DNA of 39,245 nt, from the NCBI GenBank assembly GCA_032718475.1, contig JAUCBJ010003183.1:1-39245 (forward strand). Reading direction: 5' to 3'. This DNA is from Nemertoderma westbladi. Its lineage: Eukaryota > Xenacoelomorpha > Nemertodermatida > Nemertodermatidae. This document shows, piece by piece, positions 1 to 14,479 of the stretch (the stretch's first letter is position 1; each line of letters opens with the position of its first letter). The notes under the pieces were generated by a model that saw only the letters and a list, made by a program, of their open reading frames with translations, was not told where the DNA came from and ran no database searches. Made by a program: the position numbers and the translations under genes.

Positions 1-4337
<4,337 letters not shown>

Positions 4338-4363
4338 TATGGTTACAGGTTAGAACGTACACT

Positions 4364-4416
4364 GGTTGAAACTTACCCCGATATTGGGTACGTTTTTGTT
4401 CGGGTAAGTTTCAACC
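4364..4416 (+). other. Perfect 15-bp inverted repeat just after the Scm stop codon
   Basis: GGTTGAAACTTACCC (4364-4378) and its exact complement GGGTAAGTTTCAACC (4402-4416) are separated by 23 bases. In the Scm transcript this would fold into a strong stem-loop beginning 26 bases after the stop codon. A GT wobble and one GC pair extend the stem outward. It could be a 3' UTR structural element or the remnant of a small fold-back element. Confidence 0.75.
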
Positions 4417-4466
4417 GGGGTATGTTTTCACTTGTTCTCCAGTGAAATGTTATTATTTATGCTGCA

Positions 4467-4936
4467 GTGGTACTTGGTGCTGCGACACTATCCTGTAATG
4501 CGTGGCACTGGTGCTGCCACACTATCCTGTAATGCTGTGGCACCTGGTGCTGCCACACTATCCTGTAATGCAGTGGCACCTGGTGCTGCCACACTATCCT
4601 GTAATGCTGTGGCACCTGGTGCTGCCACACTATCCTGTAATGCTGTGGCACCTGGTGCTGCCACACTATCCTGTAATGCAGTGGCACCTGGTGCTGCCAC
4701 ACTATCCTGTAATGCTGTGGCACCTGGTGCTGCCACACTATCCTGTAATGCTGTGGCACCTGGTGCTGCCACACTATCCTGTAATGCTGTGGCACCTGGT
4801 GCTGCCACACTATCCTGTAATGCTGTGGCACCTGGTCTGCCACAATATCCTGTAATGCTGTGGCACCTTGTCTGCCACACTATCCTGCGATGCTGTGGCA
4901 CCTGGTGCTGCCACACTAGCCTGTAATGCAGTGGCA
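4467..4936. repeat. Minisatellite, 36-bp unit, about 13 copies
   Basis: Tandem units containing CCTGGTGCTGCCACACTATC followed by CTGTAATGCTGTGGCA. The period is 36 bases, and alternation of GCTGTGG and GCAGTGG separates variant units. The last three copies are the most diverged. Because 36 is divisible by three and the unit lacks stops in several frames, long open frames appear on both strands; these are not taken as genes. The array lies about 130 bases past the Scm stop, so it may be within its 3' UTR. Confidence 0.95.
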
Positions 4937-5310
4937 TCTTGAAATTAAACTCTAATGACATTCTATTCAATGTTTTAAATGTTAAATTTTTATTTATTCC
5001 TGTTGGGGCAAATTGCAGTTCGGTTATATTTTAGAGATTTAGTGAATATTTTAGTGAATTTATTTATAATTATTCGGAGGGATATAATGTATTGTCGTTC
5101 ACAATAGGCTACTTATATATTTCACTGTGCTATAATAATTGTTTTCCTAGACATTCTAGCTAGTCCCCGTAGTTTTAGGTCCATATATATTTATTTATTG
5201 TACCAGATATTTTTGGGGTATTTAATGTTACCATTTTCCATTGCTTACCTTTCCCGCAGAATAGTGGCTTTGTATATTTATATATTACGTATATACGGAT
5301 TTAACACGAA
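4937..5310. other. AT-rich spacer
   Basis: No coding potential or recognisable element. The end of the Scm transcription unit probably falls in this interval or within the preceding minisatellite, but no single polyadenylation site stands out. Confidence 0.4.
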
Positions 5311-5809
5311 GTGGGGACTTCGCGCAGCACGAAGTTGGCAGAGCCTTAGCGAATTGACACTGTTAGGGGGTAGGTCAATTTATGCAAATAGTCACGTTGG
5401 CCCTCTAGCGGCAGACTGGAGAACTGCAGATGGATTCGCCTCCCTTGAAAGTCACAGCTAATGGTCTAATACATATCTGCCAAGTTTCAGCTTAAACGGA
5501 TTAAAAGCAAAGAAATGGGAGGGCATTTAATGTTTAGACATGTGGCCCTCTAGCGGGAGACCATTGCACTGATGGTGTCTGAAAGTCTCTCAAAAATCTC
5601 AACTTTTGCTCATATTGATACCTACAAATTTTCAACTTGGCAGCTTTAAATCCGACAAAGTTATTAGCATGTCAAAATCGTAACGACGACGACAACGACG
5701 ACGACGACAACGACGACGACGACGACGACGACAACTATTTGCATAAATTGACCCACCCCCTAACAGTGTCAATTCGCTAAGGCTCCGCCAACTTCGTGGC
5801 TCGCCCCAC
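5311..5809. mobile_element. Fold-back / MITE-like element with ~65-bp inverted arms
   Basis: The left arm (5328-5392) and right arm (5734-5798) are inverted copies with about two mismatches in 65 bases. Outer ends GTGGGG (5311) and CCCCAC (5809) extend the symmetry. Both arms include GAATTGACACTGTTAGGGGG. The ~340-base interior holds two copies of GGCCCTCTAGCGG-type sequence (near 5398 and 5541) and a GAC microsatellite beside the right arm. No ORF is present, so the element is non-autonomous. No clear target duplication was found, and its superfamily is unknown. Confidence 0.7.
5683..5733 (+). repeat. GAC/ACG trinucleotide microsatellite
   Basis: About 17 ACG/GAC triplets with occasional ACA interruptions, at the inner edge of the right arm of the fold-back element. 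Confidence 0.95.
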
Positions 5810-6467
5810 AATGGTATATAATATAACTATGTGTTGTATATATATATATATATATCGTTGCTTTATTGTTTATATATCATGTTAAAATTGCTAATTTATG
5901 TTACACACGAGATATTTGGATTATTATTATTTTCCGACGTTATTATAAAATACAGTTATGACAATAATAATGACTGATTAACTATTATATTTGGAAGACA
6001 TCTGTTATAAATATAAACTTATTTATTATACAAGATTATTTACAGGGATCGCGTTTATTATAATCACACCGTCAGTTCCTTTACATTTCTGTGGGTCTAA
6101 CTTTCTCTTTACTCCTAAATGCTGACGGTATCCCCACCCAGTCACCCCCACACCATAATACTGTACTTAATATATGCCCGGGATATTTTATCTATCGAGC
6201 GTAGCGAGGTCAATAAGAATCGATAGCAGTTAAATACCATATCCACGTTTTTTAGCATGAAATCTTTATAATTTATAAATAGAACATTATTTCTACGACA
6301 TTATTATCTTAGTAATATTAACAAAGTGCGAAAGGCATTTAGAATATTTCAAAATAATATCTGGTAAAAACAGACTGGGACATTTAAATGATATGTTGCG
6401 TATTCTCTAATAATAAACTTAATATTGATTCAACCATACTTGGTATGATACAGTAGAAAGCACCCAC
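5810..6467. other. AT-rich stretch between fold-back element and CSNK1G exon
   Basis: Contains a TA microsatellite (about 5837-5855) and AT-rich DNA. In the CSNK1G sense this is the sequence after the splice donor at 6467. No exon carrying the cysteine cluster and basic tail typical of CK1 gamma C-termini was found. One short minus-strand open frame (6160 to 6026) is discussed under rejected items. Confidence 0.4.
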
Positions 6468-6594
6468 CATTGGTTTCCCTGTCCAATCGAACTGGGAGTC
6501 GTCTCTATAGGCTCGTCTCTCGTAGAGATCCTGAAACAGTTTCCGTATGTAGTCGTAATCCGGTGTCTCAAAGAAATCTAACCTTCTGACATAT
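6468..6594 (-). CDS. CSNK1G: CSNK1G exon: end of the kinase domain C-lobe
   Basis: Translates as one base completing an AGA Arg codon followed by 42 codons: [20 protein letters not shown], then [20 protein letters not shown], then PM. This matches the end of the casein kinase 1 gamma domain (family pattern [21 protein letters not shown]). Acceptor TTTACCACAG lies at 6595-6604. The donor after PM reads GTGGGT (6462-6467), in phase 0. The entry phase (2) matches the donor of exon 25790-25896. Immediately upstream in transcript sense is the 4.3-kb AG-free minisatellite. If the donor is not used, translation would run 26 more codons to a stop without a recognisable tail. The real C-terminal exons, which in this family carry a membrane-targeting cysteine cluster, were not located. 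Confidence 0.95.
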
Positions 6595-6596
6595 CT

Positions 6597-9500
6597 GTGG
6601 TAAACAAGTGAGGGTGGAGATAGATGTAAACAAGTAGAGGGTGGTGATAGATAAAAAGGTAGAGGGTGGAGTTGGAGTTAGATGTAAACAAGTAGAGGGT
6701 GGAGATAGATGTAAACAAGTAGAGAGAGGAGTTAGATGTAAACAAGTTGAGAGTGTAGTTAGATGCAAACAAGTAGAGGGTGGAGTTGGATGTAAACAAG
6801 TAGAGAGTGGAGATAGATGTAAACAAGTAGAGGGTGGAGTTAGATGTAAACAAGTAGAGGGTGGAGTTAGATGTAAACAAGTAGAGGGTGGAGTTAAATG
6901 TAAACAAGTAGAGGGTGGAGATAGATGTAAACAAGTAGAGAGAGGAGTTAGATGTAAACAAGTTGAGAGTGTAGTTAGATGCAAACAAGTAGAGGGTGGA
7001 GTTAGATGTAAACAAGTAGAGGGTGGAGATAGATGTAAACAAGTAGAGAGAGGAGTTAGATGTAAACAAGTTGAGAGTGTAGTTAGATGCAAACAAGTAG
7101 AGGGTGGAGTTGGATGTAAACAAGTAGAGGGTGGAGTTAGATGTAAACAAGTAGAGGGTGGAGTTAGATGTAAACAAGTAGAGGGTGGAGTTAGATGTAA
7201 ACAAGTAGAGGGTGGAGTTAGATGTAAACAAGTAGAGAGAGGAGTTAGATGTAAACAAGTTGAGAGTGTAGTTAGATGCAAACAAGTAGAGGGTGGAGTT
7301 GGATGTAAACAAGTAGAGGGTGGAGTTAGATGTAAACAAGTAGAGGGTGGAGTTAGATGTAAACAAGTAGAGGGTGGAGTTAGATGTAAACAAGTAGAGG
7401 GTGGAGTTAGATGTAAACAAGTAGAGGGTGGAGATAGATGTAAACAAGTAGAGGGTGGAGTTAGATGTAAACAAGTAGAGAGAGGAGTTAGATGTAAACA
7501 AGTTGAGAGTGTAGTTAGATGCAAACAAGTAGAGGGTGGAGTTGGATGTAAACAAGTAGAGGGTGGAGTTAGATGTAAACAAGTAGAGGGTGGAGTTAGA
7601 TGTAAACAAGTAGAAGGTGGAGTTGGATGTAAACAAGTAGAGAGAGGAGTTAGATGTAAACAAGTTGAGAGTGTAGTTAGATGCAAACAAGTAGAGGGTG
7701 GAGTTGGATGTAAAAAAGTAGAGGGTGGAGTTAGATGTAAACAAGTAGAGGGTGGAGATAGATGTAAACAAGTAGAGGGTGGAGATAGATGTAAACAAGT
7801 AGATGGTGGAGTTAGATGTAAACAAGTAGAGGGTGGAGATAGATGTAAACAAGTAGAGGGTGGAGTTAGATGTAAACAAGTAGAGGGTGGAGATAGATGT
7901 AAACAAGTAGAGGGTGGAGATAGATGTAAACAAGTAGAGGGTGGAGATAGATGTAAACAAGTAGAGGGTGGAGATAGATGTAAACAAGTAGAGGGTGGAG
8001 TTAGATGTAAACAAGTAGAGGGTGGAGATAGATGTAAACAAGTAGAGGGTGGAGATAGATGTAAACAAGTAGAGGGTGGAGATAGATGTAAACAAGTAGA
8101 GGGTGGAGTTAGATGTAAACAAGTAGAGGGTGGAGATAGATGTAAACAAGTAGAGGGTGGAGTTAGATGTAAACAAGTAGAGGGTGGAGATAGATGTAAA
8201 CAAGTAGAGGGTGGAGATAGATGTAAACAAGTAGAGGGTGGAGATAGATGTAAACAAGTAGAGAGTGGAGTTAGATGTAAACAAGTAGAGGGTGGAGATA
8301 GATGTAAACAAGTAGAGGGTGGAGATAGATGTAAACAAGTAGAGGGTGGAGATAGATGTAAACAAGTAGAGGGTGGAGTTAGATGTAAACAAGTGGAGGG
8401 AGGGTGGAGTTAGATGTAAACAAGTGGAGGGTGGAGTTGGATGTAAACAAGTAGAGGGTGGAGATAGATGTAAACAAGTAGAGGGTGGAGTTAGATGTAA
8501 ACAAGTAGAGGGTGGAGTTAGATGTAAACAAGTAGAGGGTGGAGATAGATGTAAACAAGTAGAGGGTGGAGATAGATGTAAACAAGTAGAGGGTGGAGAT
8601 AGATGTAAACAAGTAGAGGGTGGAGATAGATGTAAACAAGTAGAGGGTGGAGATAGATGTAAACAAGTAGAGGGTGGAGTTAGATGTAAACAAGTAGAGG
8701 GTGGAGATAGATGTAAACAAGTAGAGGGTGGAGATAGATGTAAACAAGTAGAGGGTGGAGTTAGATGTAAACAAGTAGAGGGTGGAGATAGATGTAAACA
8801 AGTAGAGGGTGGAGTTGGATGTAAACAAGTAGAGGGTGGAGATAGATGTAAACAAGTAGAGGGTGGAGTTGGATGTAAACAAGTAGAGGGTGGAGATAGA
8901 TGTAAACAAGTAGAGGGTGGAGATAGATGTAAACAAGTAGAGGGTGGAGATAGATGTAAACAAGTAGAGGGTGGAGTTAGATGTAAACAAGTGGAGGGAG
9001 GGTGGAGTTAGATGTAAACAAGTGGAGGGTGGAGTTAGATGTAAACAAGTAGAGGGTGGAGATAGATGTAAACAAGTAGAGGGTGGAGATAGATGTAAAC
9101 AAGTAGAGGGTGGAGATAGATGTAAACAAGTAGAGGGTGGAGATAGATGTAAACAAGTAGAGGGTGGAGTTAGATGTAAACAAGTGGAGGGAGGGTGGAG
9201 TTAGATGTAAACAAGTGGAGGGTGGAGTTGGATGTAAACAAGTAGAGGGTGGAGATAGATGTAAACAAGTAGATGGTGGAGTTAGATGTAAACAAGTAGA
9301 GGGTGGAGTTAAATGTAAACAAGTAGAGGGTGGAGATAGATGTAAACAAGTAGAGAGTGGAGTTAATGGAAACAAGTACAGGGTGGAGTTAGATGTAAAC
9401 AAGTAGAGGGTGGAGTTAGATGTAAACAAATAGAGAGTGGAGTTAGATGTAAACAAGTAGAGGGTGGAGTTAGATGTAAACAAATAGAGAGTGGAGTTAG

Positions 9501-10912
9501 ATGTAAACAAGTAGAGGGTGGAGTTAATGGAAACAAGTACAGGGTGGAGTTAGATGTAAACAAGTAGAGGGTGGAGTTAGATGTAAACAAATAGAGAGTG
9601 GAGTTAGATGTAAACAAGTGGAGGGTGGAGTTAGATGTAAACAAATAGAGAGTGGAGTTAGATGTAAACAAGTAGAGGGTGGAGTTAAATGTAAACAAGT
9701 AGAGAGTGGAGTTAAATGTAAACAAGTAGAGGGTTGAGTTAGATGTAAACAAGTAGAGAGTGGAGTTACATGTAAACAAGTAGAGGGTGGAGTTAAATGT
9801 AAACAAGTAGAGAGTGGAGTTAAATGGAAACAAGTAGAGCGTGGAGTTAGATGTAAACAAGTAGAGAGAGGAGTTAAATGTAAACAAGTAGAGGGTGGAG
9901 TTAGATGGAAACAAGTAGAGGGTGGAGTTAGATGGAAACAAGTAGAGCGTGGAGTTAGATGGAAACAAGTAGAGGGTGGAGTTAAATGTAAACAAGTAGA
10001 GGATGGAGTTAGATGTAAACAAGTAGAGGGTGGAGTTACATGTAAACAAGTAGAGGGTGGAGTTAGATGTAAACAAGTAGAGGGTGGAGATAGATGGAAA
10101 CAAGTAGAGGGTGGAGTTAGATGGAAACAAGTAGAGCGTGGAGTTACATGTAAACAAGTAGAGGGTGGAGTTAGATGTAAACAAGTAGAGGGTGGAGATA
10201 GATGTAAACAAGTAGAGGGTGGAGTTACATGTAAACAAGTAGAGGGTGGAGTTAGATGTAAACAAGTAGAGGGTGGAGATAGATGTAAACAAGTAGAGGG
10301 TGGAGTTAGATGGAAACAAGTAGAGGGTGGAGTTAGATGGAAACAAGTAGAGCGTGGAGTTACATGTAAACAAGTAGAGGGTGGAGTTAGATGTAAACAA
10401 GTAGAGGGTGGAGATAGATGTAAACAAGTAGAGGGTGGAGTTACATGTAAACAAGTAGAGGGTGGAGTTAGATGTAAACAAGTAGAGGGTGGAGATAGAT
10501 GTAAACAAGTAGAGGGTGGAGTTAGATGTAAACAAGTAGAGGGTGGAGATAGATGTAAACAAGTAGAGGGTGGAGTTACATGTAAACAAGTAGAGGGTGG
10601 AGTTACATGTAAACAAGTAGAGGGTGGAGTTAGATGTAAACAAGTAGAGGGTAGAGATAGATGTAAACAAGTAGAGGGTGGAGTTACATATAAACAAGTA
10701 GAGGGTGGAGTTAGATGTAAACAAGTACAGCGTGGAGTTAGATGTAAACAAGTACAGCGTGGAGATAGATGTAAACAAGTAGAGGGTGGAGTTAGATGTA
10801 AACAAGTAGAGGGTGGAGTTAGATGTAAACAAGTAGAGGGTGGAGTTGGATGTAAACAAGTAGAGGGTTGAGTTAGATGTAAACAAGTAGAGAGTGGAGG
10901 GAGTTCAACAGA
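6597..10912. repeat. 27-bp minisatellite abutting the CSNK1G splice acceptor, AG-free in transcript sense
   Basis: About 159 units of 27 bases, plus-strand form AGATGTAAACAAGTAGAG followed by GGTGGAGTT, with GGAGAT, GGAGTT, GAGAGA and other variants. On the CSNK1G strand each unit is pyrimidine-rich, and GGAGTT-type units read CATCTAAC, resembling a metazoan branch point. The acceptor region itself (CACTTGTTTACCACAG) is a diverged unit: it shares the TAAACAAGT and GAGGGTGG blocks. No CT dinucleotide occurs on the plus strand from 6597 to 10912, so no AG occurs on the minus strand for 4,316 bases. Variants are zoned: GTTGAGAGTGTAG units lie only at 6.7-7.7 kb, and TTACATG, GGAAAC and AGCGTGG units only beyond 9.3 kb. 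Long open frames over the array are by-products of the 27-base period. Confidence 0.97.
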
Positions 10913-11814
10913 CTTTTTTATCCAAGGCCTAGCTTTTTTGCGAAATGTTTACGAGCTGTACAAATATTTCCTCAAAATGATAATGTTAATGGAATTAGGC
11001 GTGACAACAGCGCCTTTAAATTTATTTTATGCTAAAGCTAATATAATAATTAATTACATGATTAATTTTAATTAAATTTAGGAAATCACCCACCCCCTCT
11101 CGTGAACCTTTTTTTAATGGCTATTAAGTAGGGTTCAGGTTAATCGACTGTAGGTCAAATAGCCTTACAAAAATTGAAAATTTATTGCTCCCCCCTAGCG
11201 GCTGGCGGGGAATTAAAGATTTCACTAAAAATTATATTCAATTTGGCTCGAAATTTCTTGAAACCAAGTTTTTTGGCCACCGATTCTATAAAAATTATTT
11301 AATATAATTTTTAATTAATTAAGTATAACTTTTTAATTAAAACACCTAATTACACACAATGTAAATATTTATCAAAATTACACAAAATTACTTTAAAAAA
11401 CTGCAGAAACCGTTTCGAATGAAGAAACATAAAAGGAATTGGTTGAAAAATGAGATGATCAGTAATTTGAAAATTAATTTTGACATATTTGCCTTTAAAG
11501 TTAAAATCTTTCCGCGCAAAACTGTCTTTTTTGGGTGTTTGTCTGGCACGAAGGATGCACTACTACCGTGGTAAAATTTTCATTAAGGGTTTTTTGCGGG
11601 GTCTGTGATATCATTTCTGATATCAGTTTAAATATTTGGTGGAATCTAGTCTGTCTGTCTGTCTGTCTTACAACTAGACTGACAGAACAGAGAACTAAAA
11701 TAAATCTCGCTAGGTGGTTTTCATATTGAAATCCTCTATAAATTCTGCTCTATGTGAAAAAGGAGGTAGAATCCCCACCCCCACCATCCCACCCCCCATC
11801 CCATTCATCTTAAT
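10913..11814. other. Intronic AT-rich DNA with a dispersed-repeat copy
   Basis: Mostly AT-rich with no coding signal. The segment at about 11500-11680 contains TTTCCGCGCAAAA, then ATTTCTGATATCAGTTT, and a GTCT microsatellite. It matches sequence at 22925-23235 and its continuation at 25219-25260, so it is a copy of a dispersed repeat. An 11180-11210 stretch has a CCCCTAGCGGCTGG motif like those near 5398 and 35600. Confidence 0.55.
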
Positions 11815-13995
11815 CAGAATCCAATTATTACTACTACTAGGTCGAGCGAACTCGGACAATGGAAATGAGATCCTTCCAGGCTTCCCGATTCTCCATAGTT
11901 GTCGGAATTTCGTTTCTCCCAAGTTCAGTACCCCTTTCAAGTTGATCTATATATGTTATGGCCGGTCGTCCACGACTACGCTTTCCATGAGTTGGTTGCC
12001 AGAGAAGTAGATCTGGTATGACCTCGTCTTTACTTCGCCAGCAGTGCCCACTGAATCTTAATCTGCGTTCACGGAGGGTGGTTGATACAGGTGGTATTGT
12101 ACCATAAAGCTCGGCGTTTGTCATGTGTTGTCTCCAGCTGATGTTTAGGGCTGCCCTTAGTAGTCTTGTGTAGCAACCATCAATTCGTTGTTCAAGTGAT
12201 TTAGTCAGTGTCCAGGTCTCACCCCCATATAAAAATACACTTTCCACTGTGGCTCGAAAGAACTTAGTCTTCAGGTGCCTGGAGAGATCTGATTTCCAGA
12301 TGGTATCCATTTTTGATAGAGCTACCCAAGCCTTTGCTTTCCTAACTTCTATGTCCTTTTTGCTACTCTCTATCCATGATCCAAGGTACTGGAAGTCATC
12401 GACCTTCCTTAGGTGATTATTATCAATGGTTGTCAAGATTCCATCAACATTAAAGGTGATGAATTCGGTCTTTGTAGCATTTATATGCAATCCAACCTCC
12501 TTAGCAGCCCTCTCCACTTTATTTAGTAGAAGCTGTGCATCTGCTAGCGTATTAGAGAGCAGGGCGATGTCATCCGCAAAGTCGGTGTCTGTGACTGTAG
12601 TTGCCGGATATCTACTACTTCTGCGTTCTTGAAGTGTGAATCCCAGATCTTCACCCTTTGTGGCCGTCCTCATTGCGTAATCCAGCACAATTACAAATAG
12701 TAATGGTGCTAATGTGTCACCTTGCAGTACGCCAGCCAGGATTGAGAAAAACTCAGTTTCACCATCTGGTGAGAGTACCTGCGCTTCTGTGTCACAATAT
12801 AGCAATCCAATGCCAGCAACAATTACTTCTGGTATTCCATAAGCTCTTAGGATTTCAAGCATTTTACCTCTATGGATGGAGTCGAATGCCTTCTTGAAGT
12901 CCACAAAAGTCATGACTGCGGGGAGATTCTTTGACTTGATTCCTTCAATCAGTCTCCGTAGTGCAAGTATCTGAGCTATTGTTGATCTACTTGGTCGAAA
13001 TCCGTTTTGGCTCTTACGCAGTAGTTTCTCTATGTGAGGCCTAATCCTATATAGAATCAATTTATTGTATATTTTGGCAGCTACCACAAGCAGACAGATC
13101 CCACGATAGTTTGTTGGTATGCCGAGGTCTCCTTTCTTGGGGAGAGGCTTTAGTTGACCTTTAGTCCAAATTGGTGGTGGCTTTTCCCCTTTTAACATCC
13201 GGTTGCAAACATTCAATAATGGTCTATTTAGCACTCCGGTTTTCCATACCTCCGCTGGGATTTCATCTAATCCTCTCGCTTTATTATTGGACATGCTTTT
13301 AATGCTTCTTTGGAGTTCGGCAGGTGTGAAGTCCCCTGTTTCTATAGGTAGTGTCTTGTCATATATTTTCCTTGTAGGGCTGACCTGGATGTTTGGTGGC
13401 TGCCCAAGCAAGTTGCTGAAGTGATTTTTCCACTTCCCAACACGTTCTTCAGGACTATCGGCTTTGAGGCGCCCCTTTGCACAACTTTTCCGACCAGATA
13501 CCTCATTTACAGTTTGCCAGGTAAGTCTTGATTGTTGCTGTATGTGAGCAGTTGTAATTGCTTCAGTTTTATCCTGTATGTACTTTTCCTGGCTGATGTT
13601 GTAGGCCAATTTAAGATCGTCCTTAGCTTTCTCAACCTTGTTAATGTTTTCGGTTGTTGGTTGTTCGGTTTTAACTTTGTAGGCTATCTTAAGATCTTCT
13701 CTCTTACAAGTAACCTCAGAGTTTTGCCATGGCACATACTGTTTTCGTTTAGGTTTCTGGGGGATATGCCTCTTAGCTGATTCCTTGTGGGCTGTTATTA
13801 TATTCTGGTATATTGAATCGGTGGATTGGTCTTCATCCATTGACTGAAGTGCTTCAAAGCGGTTTTGAACTTCTACTGTATAAGCATCCTTTACAGCATT
13901 GTCAGTTCTGAGTTTCTCCCAGTCATAGTTGATTTGCTTGCTTGTCCTGGGTTTGCTGGCTCTCAAACTGAGTCTGATCTCTGCAGTCACAATTC
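11815..13995 (-). mobile_element. 5'-truncated RTE-type LINE
   Basis: Non-LTR retrotransposon on the minus strand. It begins near 13995 with residues that normally follow the endonuclease domain, so the apurinic-type endonuclease is missing by 5' truncation. It ends a few bases past the stop codon in a TAG/TAA-rich microsatellite (about 11820-11840). The very short 3' UTR and simple-repeat 3' end are typical of the RTE clade. It lies in the 19-kb CSNK1G intron in the same orientation as that gene. Confidence 0.85.
11837..13990 (-). CDS. RTE-type LINE reverse transcriptase ORF (N-terminally truncated)
   Basis: 717 codons without a stop. A linker region (1-260) is followed by the reverse transcriptase domain: NNKARGLDEIPAEVWK (235-250), NYRGICLL (294-301), NGFRPSRST (329-337), catalytic VDFKKAFDS (363-371), GVLQGDTLAPLLF (420-432) and catalytic DFADDIALL (470-478). 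The C-terminal segment (about 580-717) has FLYGGETWTL, ERRLRFSGHCWR and RGRPAITYIDQL followed by ENREAWKDL, the arrangement found in RTE/BovB elements. The frame-initial codon at 13990 is GTG and is not a real start, because the protein is cut by 5' truncation. An undamaged frame of this length suggests a fairly recent insertion. Confidence 0.92.
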   Translation of the reverse strand: MTAEIRLSLRASKPRTSKQINYDWEKLRTDNAVKDAYTVEVQNRFEALQSMDEDQSTDSIYQNIITAHKESAKRHIPQKPKRKQYVPWQNSEVTCKREDLKIAYKVKTEQPTTENINKVEKAKDDLKLAYNISQEKYIQDKTEAITTAHIQQQSRLTWQTVNEVSGRKSCAKGRLKADSPEERVGKWKNHFSNLLGQPPNIQVSPTRKIYDKTLPIETGDFTPAELQRSIKSMSNNKARGLDEIPAEVWKTGVLNRPLLNVCNRMLKGEKPPPIWTKGQLKPLPKKGDLGIPTNYRGICLLVVAAKIYNKLILYRIRPHIEKLLRKSQNGFRPSRSTIAQILALRRLIEGIKSKNLPAVMTFVDFKKAFDSIHRGKMLEILRAYGIPEVIVAGIGLLYCDTEAQVLSPDGETEFFSILAGVLQGDTLAPLLFVIVLDYAMRTATKGEDLGFTLQERRSSRYPATTVTDTDFADDIALLSNTLADAQLLLNKVERAAKEVGLHINATKTEFITFNVDGILTTIDNNHLRKVDDFQYLGSWIESSKKDIEVRKAKAWVALSKMDTIWKSDLSRHLKTKFFRATVESVFLYGGETWTLTKSLEQRIDGCYTRLLRAALNISWRQHMTNAELYGTIPPVSTTLRERRLRFSGHCWRSKDEVIPDLLLWQPTHGKRSRGRPAITYIDQLERGTELGRNEIPTTMENREAWKDLISIVRVRST

Positions 13996-14479
13996 AATTA
14001 TCCAATTATTAGTCATAAACTATTATTTATTTATTACAATTAGTTTTAATTTCTCGGAATATTTTTAGTAAATATTAAAATTTAAATTTTCGGATAATTT
14101 TTCCAAATTTCCAAAACCCAGAGCAATCCTAGGAGGAGGCAGGCCCGTTTTCCTTCACCGACCGCTAAAATAGTAGAACATCATGATGTTGTTACATTAA
14201 CAACAACTGCCTTATGAGAGGGAACGCTGAGGTCCGTAATAGATAACACTGAAACAACGACTGTCATGACATACATTCATATAAGTAAAAGGTGCTGGGA
14301 GTTATTTGTTCTTTTTTGCACGAATCGTAGATTATGAACACTTTCTTAACAAACTAAGAGCCCAAAGAGTTGACTTAGGTTATGATGTTACGTGGCTACA
14401 CTTTTAATTTTTAATTGGGGTTTGGGCCGCCACTCTGATATTTGAATTGTAGGTACGACAAACTCGATATTTTATTATG
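13996..14479. other. AT-rich intronic DNA
   Basis: No gene or repeat family recognised. It separates the LINE from the 71-bp tandem repeat. Confidence 0.4.

Noticed and set aside
4432-4970. Repetitive open frames encoding APGAATLSCNAV-like repeats
   Set aside because: Same effect with a 36-bp unit; open on both strands at once.
6026-6160. Possible terminal CSNK1G exon: phase-0 frame after an AG at 6161-6162, ending at a stop that overlaps AATAAA
   Set aside because: The phase and polyadenylation-like signal are suggestive, but the peptide has no CK1 gamma tail features (no cysteine cluster), the acceptor tract is weak, and a frame of about 45 codons can arise by chance.
6568-10886. Very long open frames (up to 604 codons) on both strands encoding CKQVEGGVR-like or YLFTSNSTL-like repeats
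   Set aside because: The 27-bp period is a multiple of three, so a stop-free unit stays open in several frames at once. The array sits inside a CSNK1G intron directly before the acceptor, and no start context or conserved domain is present.
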